This document shows positions 26,670 through 35,293 of a DNA stretch of 64,000 nucleotides, piece by piece. The first letter of the stretch is position 1. Each line of letters begins with the position of its first letter. The DNA is from Chryseobacterium sp. KLBC 52 (GTDB lineage: Bacteria > Bacteroidota > Bacteroidia > Flavobacteriales > Weeksellaceae): positions 282,151-346,150 of the forward strand of contig NZ_QDFZ01000003.1 in assembly GCF_003347605.1 (NCBI RefSeq), written 5' to 3'. Both the position numbers and the translations under genes were made by a program. The notes beneath the pieces were generated by a model. That model worked only from the letters and a program-made list of their open reading frames with translations. It was not told where the DNA came from and ran no database searches.

Positions 26670-27947
26670 TTATTGATAATATTTTTCCATAAACCAAAAG
26701 AATTCTGTCATTCTAAAGATATTATTGATCAGCAGATAAGTAAATAATATGGCCACAATGAATGTTAAAAATGACATCATTTTCGGTGATGATCTGTACG
26801 CAAAAAAGAGCCATCCTACAAGCAAAGGGTAGGCAAAAACAAAATGTCCTCCATAGATGTAGGAAGTATGAAGACCAAACCTCATCACGCAATGGATCAT
26901 GATGTCAACTAAAAAAGAAATTACGATTACCTGAACCCATTTATTTTTAAAGTTTTTAAAATAACTCCAACTTATCAGGATTAATAATATTGCTACGAAA
27001 AAGTAAGGAATGGCAGAGGAATAAAGGTCCATATAAAGTCCTTTGAAATTGAATCCTTTCATATTATGCTTGTCTGACATGATGAATCCGGGAAAAAGAA
27101 TATTGCCTCCAAAGAAGAAGGAAAGAATCATATCCCATGTCGGCATCGATTCTACATTGGAAAACTTTTCATATTGCTGATTGGTTTTTGAAAAGATATT
27201 CTGATATTTAAAATCAATTCTGTTCAGATAAAGAAGTACAAAACAGATAACAGCTATTGCTACTCTTAGAACTGCATTTCCGAATTTCTTCCAGTTGGTA
27301 AAAATACCTTTTTCAAAAATAAGAGGAATGAAAACTTTTACAAAGTTGGTAATAGTAAGCCCTCCGATAGTAATCCCTGCCAATGATAAGGCGGTTGCTG
27401 GTATTTTCTCTTCTTTCCTCAGTTTGATTGCCGCATAGTAGTTGTATAGCGATAGTAATAATAAGGTATAGGTAAAGTTCTCCGGCGTAAAAGACAAGAT
27501 GATATTAGTGGAAAAAGCCCCAAAGAATAGGATGATTAAAAGGCTTAACCATACAGGTAGCTGAATGATATTCTTTATATATTTAAATACCTGAATAATG
27601 TTCAATGTAATGATAATATTACTGAGCCATGCCAGGGTAAGCCTGAAATTAGCGTCCATTTTTCCTCCTGAAATAAATAATGAAAATTCTCTTACCCAGT
27701 TAAAAAAATAGTAGGATAGAGGGTGTCTTTCAAAGCTGCCTCCGGTCATAAGGATTGATTTGTTATCGAAACTGAAGTAAGCATCCCATGGAATCCTGCT
27801 GTCAAAAATAATCCTGTAATGAAGGGCAATATAAGATCCCAGAATTCCATAGCAGGCAATGAAAAACAGGAATACTGCCAGCTCAGTATATGTAGATGGG
27901 AAAACTAGTTTAAGAAAATTGATAAATTTTGTTTTGATAAAAGACAC
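26670..27947 (-). CDS. polytopic membrane protein, GT-C-like (possibly DUF6080)
   Basis: This 425-residue integral membrane protein has about ten to twelve hydrophobic helices and a large loop near residues 45-80 containing DSRIPWDAYFSFDNKSIL and ERHPLSYYFFNW. This arrangement recalls GT-C glycosyltransferases or PMT-like proteins, which carry acidic residues in the first external loop, but no catalytic motif can be claimed. A GTG start at 27947 is used because no ATG lies upstream in frame. It has a -7 element (27963-27970) abutting the terminator of the upstream gene. Role unknown. Confidence 0.6.
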   Translation of the reverse strand: MSFIKTKFINFLKLVFPSTYTELAVFLFFIACYGILGSYIALHYRIIFDSRIPWDAYFSFDNKSILMTGGSFERHPLSYYFFNWVREFSLFISGGKMDANFRLTLAWLSNIIITLNIIQVFKYIKNIIQLPVWLSLLIILFFGAFSTNIILSFTPENFTYTLLLLSLYNYYAAIKLRKEEKIPATALSLAGITIGGLTITNFVKVFIPLIFEKGIFTNWKKFGNAVLRVAIAVICFVLLYLNRIDFKYQNIFSKTNQQYEKFSNVESMPTWDMILSFFFGGNILFPGFIMSDKHNMKGFNFKGLYMDLYSSAIPYFFVAILLILISWSYFKNFKNKWVQVIVISFLVDIMIHCVMRFGLHTSYIYGGHFVFAYPLLVGWLFFAYRSSPKMMSFLTFIVAILFTYLLINNIFRMTEFFWFMEKYYQ

Positions 27948-27962
27948 GGGTCAAATTTTTTG

Positions 27963-27970
27963 CAAAAGTA
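27963..27970 (-). promoter_or_regulatory. -7 promoter element (TACTTTTG) of the membrane-protein gene
   Basis: Exact TAnnTTTG on the minus strand, 15 nt before the GTG start and directly beyond the T-run of the preceding terminator. Confidence 0.5.
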
Positions 27971-27999
27971 AAATAAAAAAACCACCAAAATTGGTGGTT
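27971..27999 (-). terminator. terminator of the T9SS cargo gene
   Basis: A 9-bp stem AACCACCAA/TTGGTGGTT with 2-nt centre, followed on the minus strand by a T-run. Confidence 0.85.
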
Positions 28000-28021
28000 G
28001 TACAAGTTTGTATAAACGTTG

Positions 28022-28885
28022 TTATTGTTTGATGACTTTTTCTGTTTTGGAAGTTCCGTCTGAAAAGTCTACTTTTAATAAATAGGTTCCTTTGGGAAGG
28101 GAAGAGATATCTGTAGTTTCAGAATTGTTTGTACTTATAGTTTTACCTGAGATATCAATTACAGATGTTGTTTTGATTTTTTTATCTGTTTTAATGCTGA
28201 CTGTGCCTTTTGTAGGATTCGGATAAACTGAAAGGTTATCCGCTTTTGTTTTTGAAATTTCAGCTGTACCAAGAGTTCCGTTAGCGATAACCTGTACATC
28301 ATCAATAGAAACCGCATCTGCATCATTGGCAACATACTGGAACCGTATTTTTACGTTAGCCTGCCCTACATATGCAGCAAGACTTTTCTGTACAGTAACC
28401 GTATTATAAAAATCCGTATCAATATTACCATCACCGTCATCGGTAAAACCAGGTTCGCTGTCTTCATTCCAGAGAGTGGTCCAGCTGGTTCCTCCGTCTG
28501 TGGAAATTTGTGCCAGCAGGTTTCCCTGATTAAGACTTATCATATATCCCCAGCCAACTTTTACTTTGAAGCTAAAGGTAGGGCTTGTAGCTCCAACCAG
28601 AGTGAAGGTTGGGCTTACAAGATTTGCGGTATTGGCTCCGGATATCCAGTCAATCGTAGCTGAATTGTTTCCAGCGATAGTAAATCTTGTTTTTAATTCA
28701 ATTGAAGAAGCGGAACTGCCGGAAAAAACATTGCCTGTTAAGTCCCATGCTCTGGATGCATTGGTGTTTGATTTTGTCCATCCTGCAGGAGGGAATGTTG
28801 CTCCTTCAAAATTTTCCGAAAGTAAAGTCTGCGCATTCCCCAATATAGAAGAGGCTAAGAACATGAATAGTAATTTTGTTTTCAT
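28022..28885 (-). CDS. T9SS-secreted protein with a choice-of-anchor/MAM-like domain
   Basis: This 287-residue secreted protein has a signal peptide (about 1-18). A beta-sandwich domain from about 20 to 200 begins LLSENFEGATFPPAGW and contains SIDDVQVIA, features of the cleaved-adhesin/choice-of-anchor J group. The last 75 residues (LSVYPNPTKGTVSI...LPKGTYLLKVDFSDGTSKTEKVIKQ) are a type A T9SS C-terminal sorting domain, so the protein is exported by type IX secretion and released or anchored at the surface. It is a distant paralogue of the gene at 41637. Ligand unknown. Confidence 0.88.
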   Translation of the reverse strand: MKTKLLFMFLASSILGNAQTLLSENFEGATFPPAGWTKSNTNASRAWDLTGNVFSGSSASSIELKTRFTIAGNNSATIDWISGANTANLVSPTFTLVGATSPTFSFKVKVGWGYMISLNQGNLLAQISTDGGTSWTTLWNEDSEPGFTDDGDGNIDTDFYNTVTVQKSLAAYVGQANVKIRFQYVANDADAVSIDDVQVIANGTLGTAEISKTKADNLSVYPNPTKGTVSIKTDKKIKTTSVIDISGKTISTNNSETTDISSLPKGTYLLKVDFSDGTSKTEKVIKQ

Positions 28886-28971
28886 TTGATTTACGTTTAA
28901 AGTTGTAAGTAAATGTAATGAAAAAATGAAAATAATTACTTGTTTTTTAATTATTTATAAATATTTGTTAA

Positions 28972-30513
28972 TTATGAGCTGCATGAAAGAGTGGAGCATC
29001 CGGCTGTATCATCGTATCCGGCCGGTCTTTTTACACAGAACTCAGGATACATTTCCTGATATGGATTTTCTAGAGCTTTAGTGAGTTTTTCCAGCATCTC
29101 TTTTTTGCCATTGCTGATCTCTTCAATACATTCATAGAGAAGATAATTTCGGAGGATAAATGCTGGATTTGTTTTTTCCATCATGGCTAAAGAGTCTTCT
29201 CCCGAAATAGAGTTTAAAGCTTTTCTCGCTTCATAGCTTTTGATGAAACTATTTAGCTTTTCCAGCTTTTCTTCATTCAGAATAATATAAGAGACATCTT
29301 TAAAATGTTCTGATATATTTGTGCTTTGGTTTATTTTTTTCAGTTGATTGAAAAACAAGGTGTAATCCAACTGAAGTTCCTGCATAAGACCCTGCCAGTT
29401 GGTGAAAAACTCTTCATCTTCTTTTCTCAGCTGATCAAAACCGAACTTTTTACAGAGCATCTGGTCGTGAGCTTCCCAAAAATAAGTTCCGAAATTATTT
29501 AAAGTATCTTCTAAAAATTTTTCATCTTTGATTAATGGATGAAGAGCATTGGCCAGCTGCCAAAGATTCCATTGAGCGATCTGTCCCTGTTTCCCGAAAG
29601 CATATCTTCTTCCCGGAAGGTCTGTTGTGTTGGGTGTAAAATTCAAATCATATTCGTCCATCATGGAATAGGGGCCGTAATCAATCGTTAATCCGAGAAC
29701 GGACATGTTGTCTGTATTCATTACTCCGTGTACAAAGCCTACTCTGAACCATTCAACCATCAAGTCGGCAGTCCGGGTACATATATTTTCAAAGAAGTCT
29801 CTGTATTTTTTGTCGTCAGTTGATGTAATTTCCGGATAGTAGTTTTCAATGGTAAAGTCGGCAAGATCCTGAAGATTGTCATATTCTCTTTGAGCCGACA
29901 TGAGTTCAAAATGTCCGAAACGCAGAAAACTTTCAGCAGTTCTGATGACCACTGCCCCTTTTTCAAGTTGTGGATTACCGTTGTACATAATGTCTCGCAT
30001 TACGTCTTCACCTGTCAAAGCCAGGCTAAGCGCTCTTGTCGTGGGGATCCCTAAATGATACATGGCTTCACTCATCAGATATTCGCGTACAGAAGACCTT
30101 AATACGGCTCTTCCGTCAGCATGTCTGGAGTAGGGAGTTGCTCCGGCTCCTTTCCATTGAATCTCGGTCTTTTTTCCTGCTTCATTGGTAATTTCACCGG
30201 CAAGGATGGCTCTTCCGTCTCCAAGTTGTCCTGCCCAGTTTCCAAACTGATGTCCTGCATAAGCCGTGGCATAGGTTCGAACGTTTTCCGGAAGGTTATT
30301 TCCCACCAGAAAGTCCAGGTCTTTGTCATCATATTTTCCCAAGCCTGTTTCCTCTGATAATGCTTCGTTAAAAGCTATCAGTTCAGGTTTATCAAAGCCT
30401 GCAGGTTTAATGGTGGCAAATAAAACCTTTGGAGTGTTTCTCTGCATAGGGTTGTTTGAAAAATCACCGGGAAAAGTTTCAATAAATGGCTGTCTGATGC
30501 GTTCGATATTCAT
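28972..30513 (-). CDS. selO: protein adenylyltransferase SelO (YdiU family)
   Basis: SelO is a pseudokinase-fold enzyme that transfers AMP from ATP to protein Ser, Thr or Tyr, with a suggested role in redox stress. The 513-residue protein has the conserved N-terminus PMQRNTPKVLFATIKP, the GHQFGNWAGQLGDGRAILAGE nucleotide region, and catalytic-core HGVMNTDNMSVLGLTIDYGP. It ends in CSTLSCSS, with Cys at the place where eukaryotic SelO has selenocysteine. The gene starts with an ATG only 4 nt after a -7 element, so its mRNA may be leaderless. Confidence 0.93.
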   Translation of the reverse strand: MNIERIRQPFIETFPGDFSNNPMQRNTPKVLFATIKPAGFDKPELIAFNEALSEETGLGKYDDKDLDFLVGNNLPENVRTYATAYAGHQFGNWAGQLGDGRAILAGEITNEAGKKTEIQWKGAGATPYSRHADGRAVLRSSVREYLMSEAMYHLGIPTTRALSLALTGEDVMRDIMYNGNPQLEKGAVVIRTAESFLRFGHFELMSAQREYDNLQDLADFTIENYYPEITSTDDKKYRDFFENICTRTADLMVEWFRVGFVHGVMNTDNMSVLGLTIDYGPYSMMDEYDLNFTPNTTDLPGRRYAFGKQGQIAQWNLWQLANALHPLIKDEKFLEDTLNNFGTYFWEAHDQMLCKKFGFDQLRKEDEEFFTNWQGLMQELQLDYTLFFNQLKKINQSTNISEHFKDVSYIILNEEKLEKLNSFIKSYEARKALNSISGEDSLAMMEKTNPAFILRNYLLYECIEEISNGKKEMLEKLTKALENPYQEMYPEFCVKRPAGYDDTAGCSTLSCSS

Positions 30514-30517
30514 CCTT

Positions 30518-30525
30518 CAAAGGTA
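30518..30525 (-). promoter_or_regulatory. -7 promoter element (TACCTTTG) of selO
   Basis: Exact TAnnTTTG on the minus strand, only 4 nt before the ATG at 30513. If used, transcription would begin at or near the start codon. Confidence 0.5.
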
Positions 30526-30530
30526 TTAAT

Positions 30531-30568
30531 TATAAAAGAAAAGACCTTCCAAATTATTGAAAGGTCTT
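30531..30568 (-). terminator. terminator of the ricT-gldH-PBP1A operon
   Basis: An 8-bp stem AAGACCTT/AAGGTCTT with a 12-nt loop and T-rich tail on the minus strand, 20 nt after the PBP1A stop. Confidence 0.75.
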
Positions 30569-30588
30569 GTGTATTTCTAAAAGAGAAT

Positions 30589-32967
30589 TTATTTATTGAA
30601 ATCTACTTCATCATTAGAATGAAGATTTTCATTGATGTTGTCCTCTTTCTTTTCTGTTGGTTTTTTTGGAGTAGGATCTACAGGTCTTGGATTTTTGATT
30701 TCGTCAATGGTCTGAAGGCTTCCGTCATCTCCATATCCGCCGCTTAATCCTTTAAGGTTTGAACATCCGTCTTTCCAGTCTGAAGGTTTTACAAACTTGT
30801 CATCAGGAGTTACTCCCAAACTCTTGTCTGCCCATACTTTCTTCATGAAAATTGCCCAGATCGGTAGTGCCATTCTCGCACCCTGACCTTCACCCGTTCC
30901 AAAGAAGTGGGTGGCTCTGTCTTCCCATCCAACCCATGCTCCGGTTGCCAGTTTTGGTGTAATTCCCATAAACCATCCATCAGAGTTGTTCTGAGTTGTT
31001 CCTGTTTTAGCAGCAATTTCTACTGCTTTTGAGATTCCTCTTCTTCCCAATTCTCCGGAAGCAGTTCCGTATTGTGCAACACCTTTCATCAATTCAATCA
31101 TGGTGTAGGCATACATTGGGTTCATGACTTCTTTCGGCTCTACGTTTACTTCCTTGATAACTCTACCATTGGCATCTTCAATTCTCCAGATCATCTCTGG
31201 TTTGTTGTAGTTTCCATAGTTGGCGAAAGTACTGTATGCACCTAACATTTCGTAAATCGTAATGTCTGATGAACCTAATGCGATGGTATTGTTTCTAGGA
31301 ATGTCTTCTGTTACCCCCAGATCTCTTGCTGTCTGGATTACAGCGTCTACTCCTGTCATTTCGATAAGTCTTGCAGCAACAGGGTTTTGAGAGTGTGCCA
31401 ATGCATCTTTTAAAGTAAGCATTCCACCTCTTCCCGGTACATGCCATCCGTTATGATCATAAGTTCCGTTAGAAACGGCGGAACAAGGTGTCATTCCCAG
31501 TTTCATAATAGCAGTAGCATATACGAATGGTTTGAATGTAGATCCTACCTGTCTCTTACCTTGCTTGATGTGGTCATATTGGAAATGCTGCCAGTCGATA
31601 CCACCTACCCAGGCTTTGATTTCTCCGGTTCCCGGAACCATAGACATCAAACCTGCCTGTGCAATTTGTTTATGGTATCTGATAGAATCCCATGGAGACA
31701 TTTCCACCTCTTCTTCTCCTGCCCATGTGAATCGCGAAGTTTTAATAGGTTTTTTGAACTCCATCATGATAGAATCCTCTGGCATTCCATCTGCTTTCAG
31801 CAATTTGTAACGGCCGGTTCTTTTCATTGCCTGAACCATTACATCCTTGATTTGTTTATCATTAAGATAGTAGAAAGGTCTGTTCTTTCTTCCTCTCTGT
31901 TCAGCATCAAATCTCTTCTGAAGATCTGTTAAGTGTTCTTTGATTGACTCTTCAGCATATTTCTGCATTTTAGAATCAAGAGTAACATATATTTTTAAAC
32001 CGTCCTTGTATAGGTTTAGTTTTTTACCGGTTTCTTTTTCATGAGCTTCAAGATATTTATCAATCTCTTTTCTCAGATAAAACTTGTAATAAGCAGAATA
32101 TCCATCCGTGATGCTTTTGATAGGGTGGAAGTCTACTTCAATCGGAGTACTGGCTGCTTTTTCATAAGTTGCAGCATCAATATATCCGGTTTTCTGCATT
32201 TGATCCAATACGACATTCCTTCTTTCTTTAGCCTTTTCAGGGTATCTGTAAGGATTGTTTTTTCTTGGGTTTTCAAGCATTGCTACAAATGTTGCAGCTT
32301 CTGGTAATGTAAGCTCAGAAGTCTTTTTGTTAAAGTAAACTCTGGAAGCCATTTCAATACCATTAGCATTGAAAAGGAAGTCGAACTTGTTGAAATAAAG
32401 AGTGATAATTTCTTCTTTGGTGTATCTTTTCTCAAGACTTACTGCCACTACCCATTCTTTCAGTTTCTGGAACGCTCTCTGAACTTTATTCTGAGAAGCA
32501 TTTCCTGTGAAAAGAAGTTTGGCCAGCTGCTGGGTAATGGTAGAACCTCCACCACGTCCACCACCATAGGCTACGGCTCTGGCAACGGAATATAAATCGA
32601 TTCCTGAGTGTTCTTTAAAACGCTCATCTTCTTTAGCCTGTAGAGCATAAATAAGATAAGGAGGAAGGTCTTTATAAACAATTGGCTGAGTCTTTTCTTT
32701 TTCGAATTTACCCAAAGTTACTCCGTCTGAAGATATGATCTCAGAAGCAACAAAGATATCCGGGTTTTCAAGTTCTTTTACATCAGGCATTTCCCCAAGG
32801 AATCCTTGAGAAACCGAAAAGAAAAGTCCTGAAATTCCCAGAACTACCGCAATGAGTCCGATCCAAATAAACGAAACCCATTTTCTCCAGGAGGTATCTT
32901 TCTTTTTCTTGGGAGGCAGAGGAAATGTTTTCCCCTTATTTCCTGCATTTTTTTTGTTTTCTTCCAT
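30589..32967 (-). CDS. class A penicillin-binding protein 1A
   Basis: This 792-residue bifunctional peptidoglycan synthase has a cytoplasmic basic N-terminus, one transmembrane helix (about 30-52), a GT51 glycosyltransferase domain and a penicillin-binding transpeptidase domain. Glu113 lies in the GT51 motif EDERFKEHSG, with GGSTITQQLAKLL from 140. The transpeptidase has GSTFKPF (Ser476), SQN (526-528) and KTGTTQN (654-660). A charged tail of about 50 residues follows. It is the last gene of ricT-gldH-PBP1A, 6 nt after gldH. It elongates the cell wall in the periplasm. Confidence 0.95.
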   Translation of the reverse strand: MEENKKNAGNKGKTFPLPPKKKKDTSWRKWVSFIWIGLIAVVLGISGLFFSVSQGFLGEMPDVKELENPDIFVASEIISSDGVTLGKFEKEKTQPIVYKDLPPYLIYALQAKEDERFKEHSGIDLYSVARAVAYGGGRGGGSTITQQLAKLLFTGNASQNKVQRAFQKLKEWVVAVSLEKRYTKEEIITLYFNKFDFLFNANGIEMASRVYFNKKTSELTLPEAATFVAMLENPRKNNPYRYPEKAKERRNVVLDQMQKTGYIDAATYEKAASTPIEVDFHPIKSITDGYSAYYKFYLRKEIDKYLEAHEKETGKKLNLYKDGLKIYVTLDSKMQKYAEESIKEHLTDLQKRFDAEQRGRKNRPFYYLNDKQIKDVMVQAMKRTGRYKLLKADGMPEDSIMMEFKKPIKTSRFTWAGEEEVEMSPWDSIRYHKQIAQAGLMSMVPGTGEIKAWVGGIDWQHFQYDHIKQGKRQVGSTFKPFVYATAIMKLGMTPCSAVSNGTYDHNGWHVPGRGGMLTLKDALAHSQNPVAARLIEMTGVDAVIQTARDLGVTEDIPRNNTIALGSSDITIYEMLGAYSTFANYGNYNKPEMIWRIEDANGRVIKEVNVEPKEVMNPMYAYTMIELMKGVAQYGTASGELGRRGISKAVEIAAKTGTTQNNSDGWFMGITPKLATGAWVGWEDRATHFFGTGEGQGARMALPIWAIFMKKVWADKSLGVTPDDKFVKPSDWKDGCSNLKGLSGGYGDDGSLQTIDEIKNPRPVDPTPKKPTEKKEDNINENLHSNDEVDFNK

Positions 32968-32973
32968 TTATGG

Positions 32974-33438
32974 TTACGGTTTAGCCGTTTCTATTTTTAC
33001 CCCAATATCCTCAATTCCCGGAAGGTTGTCATTTCTCATCGCCTGGATAAGACCGATTTCATATTTTCCTTTTCCCGGAAACTGGTAATTTACTTTATAT
33101 TGAAACAAAGTTTCCTTCGTATCACCAAACCCTGTACCAAGCCACTCTCCGTTGGGTTTTGCCAGTACATAATTCAAGGTATCTGTTTCCTTTTTTTTGT
33201 TCTGGAGATTGGTGAAATTCACTATAAACCTTATATTGCTGTAAGGATAATTGTTGTTATTTCTTACAACAAATATAATATTTTTAGGATTCTGCGGATC
33301 TGAAACTTCAAGATTAAATTTTTGTTCACTTTTCTTATTCCATTTGTTATCAACGGAATTCATGATGACATCTCCTCCTGAGGAAGAGTTGCAGCTAAAG
33401 AAAAGGATAAGTGAAAGTAATCCTAAAATTTTATGCAT
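32974..33438 (-). CDS. gldH: gliding motility lipoprotein GldH
   Basis: GldH is a Bacteroidota lipoprotein needed for gliding in Flavobacterium johnsoniae and linked to type IX secretion. The 154-residue protein has a lipobox with Cys16 (LILFFSC) and family phrases NNNNYPYSNIRFIVNF and LAKPNGEWLGTGFGDT. Its start overlaps the end of ricT by 8 nt and PBP1A follows 6 nt later, so the three are one transcriptional unit. Some Chryseobacterium-like bacteria carry gld genes without visible gliding, so motility itself is not shown. Confidence 0.93.
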   Translation of the reverse strand: MHKILGLLSLILFFSCNSSSGGDVIMNSVDNKWNKKSEQKFNLEVSDPQNPKNIIFVVRNNNNYPYSNIRFIVNFTNLQNKKKETDTLNYVLAKPNGEWLGTGFGDTKETLFQYKVNYQFPGKGKYEIGLIQAMRNDNLPGIEDIGVKIETAKP

Positions 33439-34828
33439 TGTTATCTTTTTTTGGAGGATATTTCTTTTTGAATTTCTTCTTGTTTGGATTGTTGCTCTGT
33501 GGTTTTTTATCAGTCTCAGAATTATTCACTGCTTTTTCCACAGGCGCTTTTTGCTGTGGGTGCTGTTTTTGAGGTCTTGGCTGATTGGCGGATTGAGCAT
33601 TTGGGTTTTCGTTTTTTTCAGATCTTTCCGATTTATCTTGTCTTTCCGGTCTGTTTCTTTTTTGTCCCTGCCCGTGCCCTTGTCCTTGTTGTTGGTTGTT
33701 CTGCTTGTTTTGGTTATTTCTGTTTCTGTTTCCTCTGTTTTTCTTCTCAAAACGATCCACATTGTTTTCCTGGATCAGGTCTATTGTGTGAGAAGAAGTT
33801 TCCGGCTGTTTCAAATCTTCAAGAGGAAGTGTTTTTTCTCCTCTTTTGTTTTTTGAAATCAACTTTTTAACAAGGTCAATATCGAAATCATACCATGCAA
33901 TTGAACTGTCTACATAAGCAAACCACATTTTCTTTTTGAAAACGTCAATTTTTATGCAGAATGCTTTTCCCTTTTCTGTTTCCAAAGTAGTTGAAGAAGA
34001 AGGGAAGTTGCTTAATGCATCCAGGTAACTGTCAAGCTCATAGTTAAGGCAGCATTTAAGCTTACCGCATTGCCCTGCCAGTTTCTGAGGATTGATACTC
34101 AGCTGTTGATATCTTGCAACATTGGTGTTTACAGATCTGAAATCTGTAAGCCATGTAGAACAGCAAAGTTCACGTCCGCAAGACCCGATTCCTCCTACTT
34201 TGGCTGCTTCCTGTCTGAAACCGATTTGTTTCATGTCGATTTTAGTACGGAATGCTCCGGCATAATCTTTAATCAACTGTCTGAAATCTACTCTGTTGTC
34301 AGCTGTGTAATAAAAGGTTATTTTTGAAGAATCACCCTGGTATTCCACATCGGTAACTTTCATTTCAAGGCCTAATCTTTGTGCAATTTTTCTTGCTTCA
34401 AGCTTTACGCCGTCTTCTTTTTTTCTTGCTTCCTGCCATACCTCAAGATCTTTTTGGTTGGCCTGTCTGTATATTTTGAGTGCCGATTCTTCAGAAAACT
34501 TTTTCTTTTTCATCTGAATCTTTACTAATTCTCCCGTAAGGCTTACTACGCCTACATCGTGTCCCGGACTTGATTCTACTGTAATTACGCTACCTATATG
34601 TAAAGGAATATTATTTACATTCTTATAAAACGATTTTCTGTCATTTTTAAATCTAACTTCTACAAAATCACACCTGTTTGGTGCCGGATTGTTGATGTTA
34701 GAAAGCCAGTCAAAAACACTTAATTTATAACTATTCCCGCAGGTATTTACATTTTCACAGCCATTTGCGGTTTTTTTAGGGCCGCAAGAATGTGCAGAAT
34801 CGCCGGATGTTTTACATCCACAACTCAT
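33431..34828 (-). CDS. ricT: PSP1-domain protein RicT/YaaT with a basic low-complexity tail
   Basis: This 465-residue protein has a Cys-rich N-terminus (MSCGCKTSGD...), then a PSP1 domain with the conserved GRELCCSTWLTDFRSV and KLAGQCGKLKCCLNYE segments. In Bacillus, RicT (YaaT) joins RicA and RicF to bind iron-sulfur clusters and direct mRNA processing by RNase Y. The last 130 residues are an Asn/Gln/Lys/Arg-rich low-complexity tail (e.g. KKNRGNRNRNNQNKQNNQQQ), likely disordered and possibly RNA-binding. It overlaps gldH by 8 nt. No ricA or ricF is in the window. Confidence 0.85.
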   Translation of the reverse strand: MSCGCKTSGDSAHSCGPKKTANGCENVNTCGNSYKLSVFDWLSNINNPAPNRCDFVEVRFKNDRKSFYKNVNNIPLHIGSVITVESSPGHDVGVVSLTGELVKIQMKKKKFSEESALKIYRQANQKDLEVWQEARKKEDGVKLEARKIAQRLGLEMKVTDVEYQGDSSKITFYYTADNRVDFRQLIKDYAGAFRTKIDMKQIGFRQEAAKVGGIGSCGRELCCSTWLTDFRSVNTNVARYQQLSINPQKLAGQCGKLKCCLNYELDSYLDALSNFPSSSTTLETEKGKAFCIKIDVFKKKMWFAYVDSSIAWYDFDIDLVKKLISKNKRGEKTLPLEDLKQPETSSHTIDLIQENNVDRFEKKNRGNRNRNNQNKQNNQQQGQGHGQGQKRNRPERQDKSERSEKNENPNAQSANQPRPQKQHPQQKAPVEKAVNNSETDKKPQSNNPNKKKFKKKYPPKKDNNA

Positions 34829-34850
34829 ATTTTCTATTATTTATAATCTG

Positions 34851-34858
34851 CAAATTTA
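34851..34858 (-). promoter_or_regulatory. -7 promoter element (TAAATTTG) of the ricT-gldH-PBP1A operon
   Basis: Exact TAnnTTTG on the minus strand, 22 nt before the ricT ATG at 34828. Confidence 0.5.
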
Positions 34859-35266
34859 TGTATTTTTATCTTTATGCAATTCTAAAATACTCAAATAACC
34901 TGAATTCGGGATAAAACATTTTCAGGTTTTGAGTAAGAATGAACCTTAAAAAGTGGATAAGACCTGTTGTAATGCCATAAAAGACGGTATTTTTTTAAAT
35001 GGAGTGTTTGTATTCCATCCCTGTTTACTTTAACATTTATTATTATTTTACTCTCCAGAGACTGCTTTTTAATGGCTTATTGTTTGGTATTAAACATTTG
35101 TTTAAAATTAAACATGGTTTAATATCCTTTCTGATTATGTTTTTAAACCATTAATAATGATTGTTTTGTATTTTATTTACCTTCAGGTATTATTTTAAAC
35201 ATAGTTTTCTTTTGGTATATTGTTTAAAATATTGGGAAATATTAACAGACGTATTCAAAATAATTT
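34859..35266. promoter_or_regulatory. AT-rich intergenic region with clustered inverted repeats before the FadL gene
   Basis: No gene is supported here. Three inverted repeats built on the half-site TTTAAAC lie close together. IR1 is TTAAACA-N2-TGTTTAA at 35090-35105. IR2 is ATTAAAC-N3-GTTTAAT at 35107-35123. IR3 is ATTTTAAACA (35192-35201) and TGTTTAAAAT (35221-35230). All lie within 200 nt of the FadL start, so they look like operators for a dimeric regulator. The regulator is not in the window. Confidence 0.5.
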
Positions 35267-35274
35267 TATATTTG
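35267..35274 (+). promoter_or_regulatory. -7 promoter element (TATATTTG) of the FadL-esterase unit
   Basis: Exact TAnnTTTG, 19 nt before the ATG at 35294 and about 36 nt after the last operator-like repeat. Confidence 0.55.
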
Positions 35275-35293
35275 GCTTATATAATAATAGTCT

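Noticed and set aside
33251..33856. 201-codon plus-strand open frame across gldH and ricT
   Set aside because: It is antisense to two well-supported genes and its translation is composed of Phe/Leu/Ser runs mirroring the basic tail of RicT; no family, no promoter.
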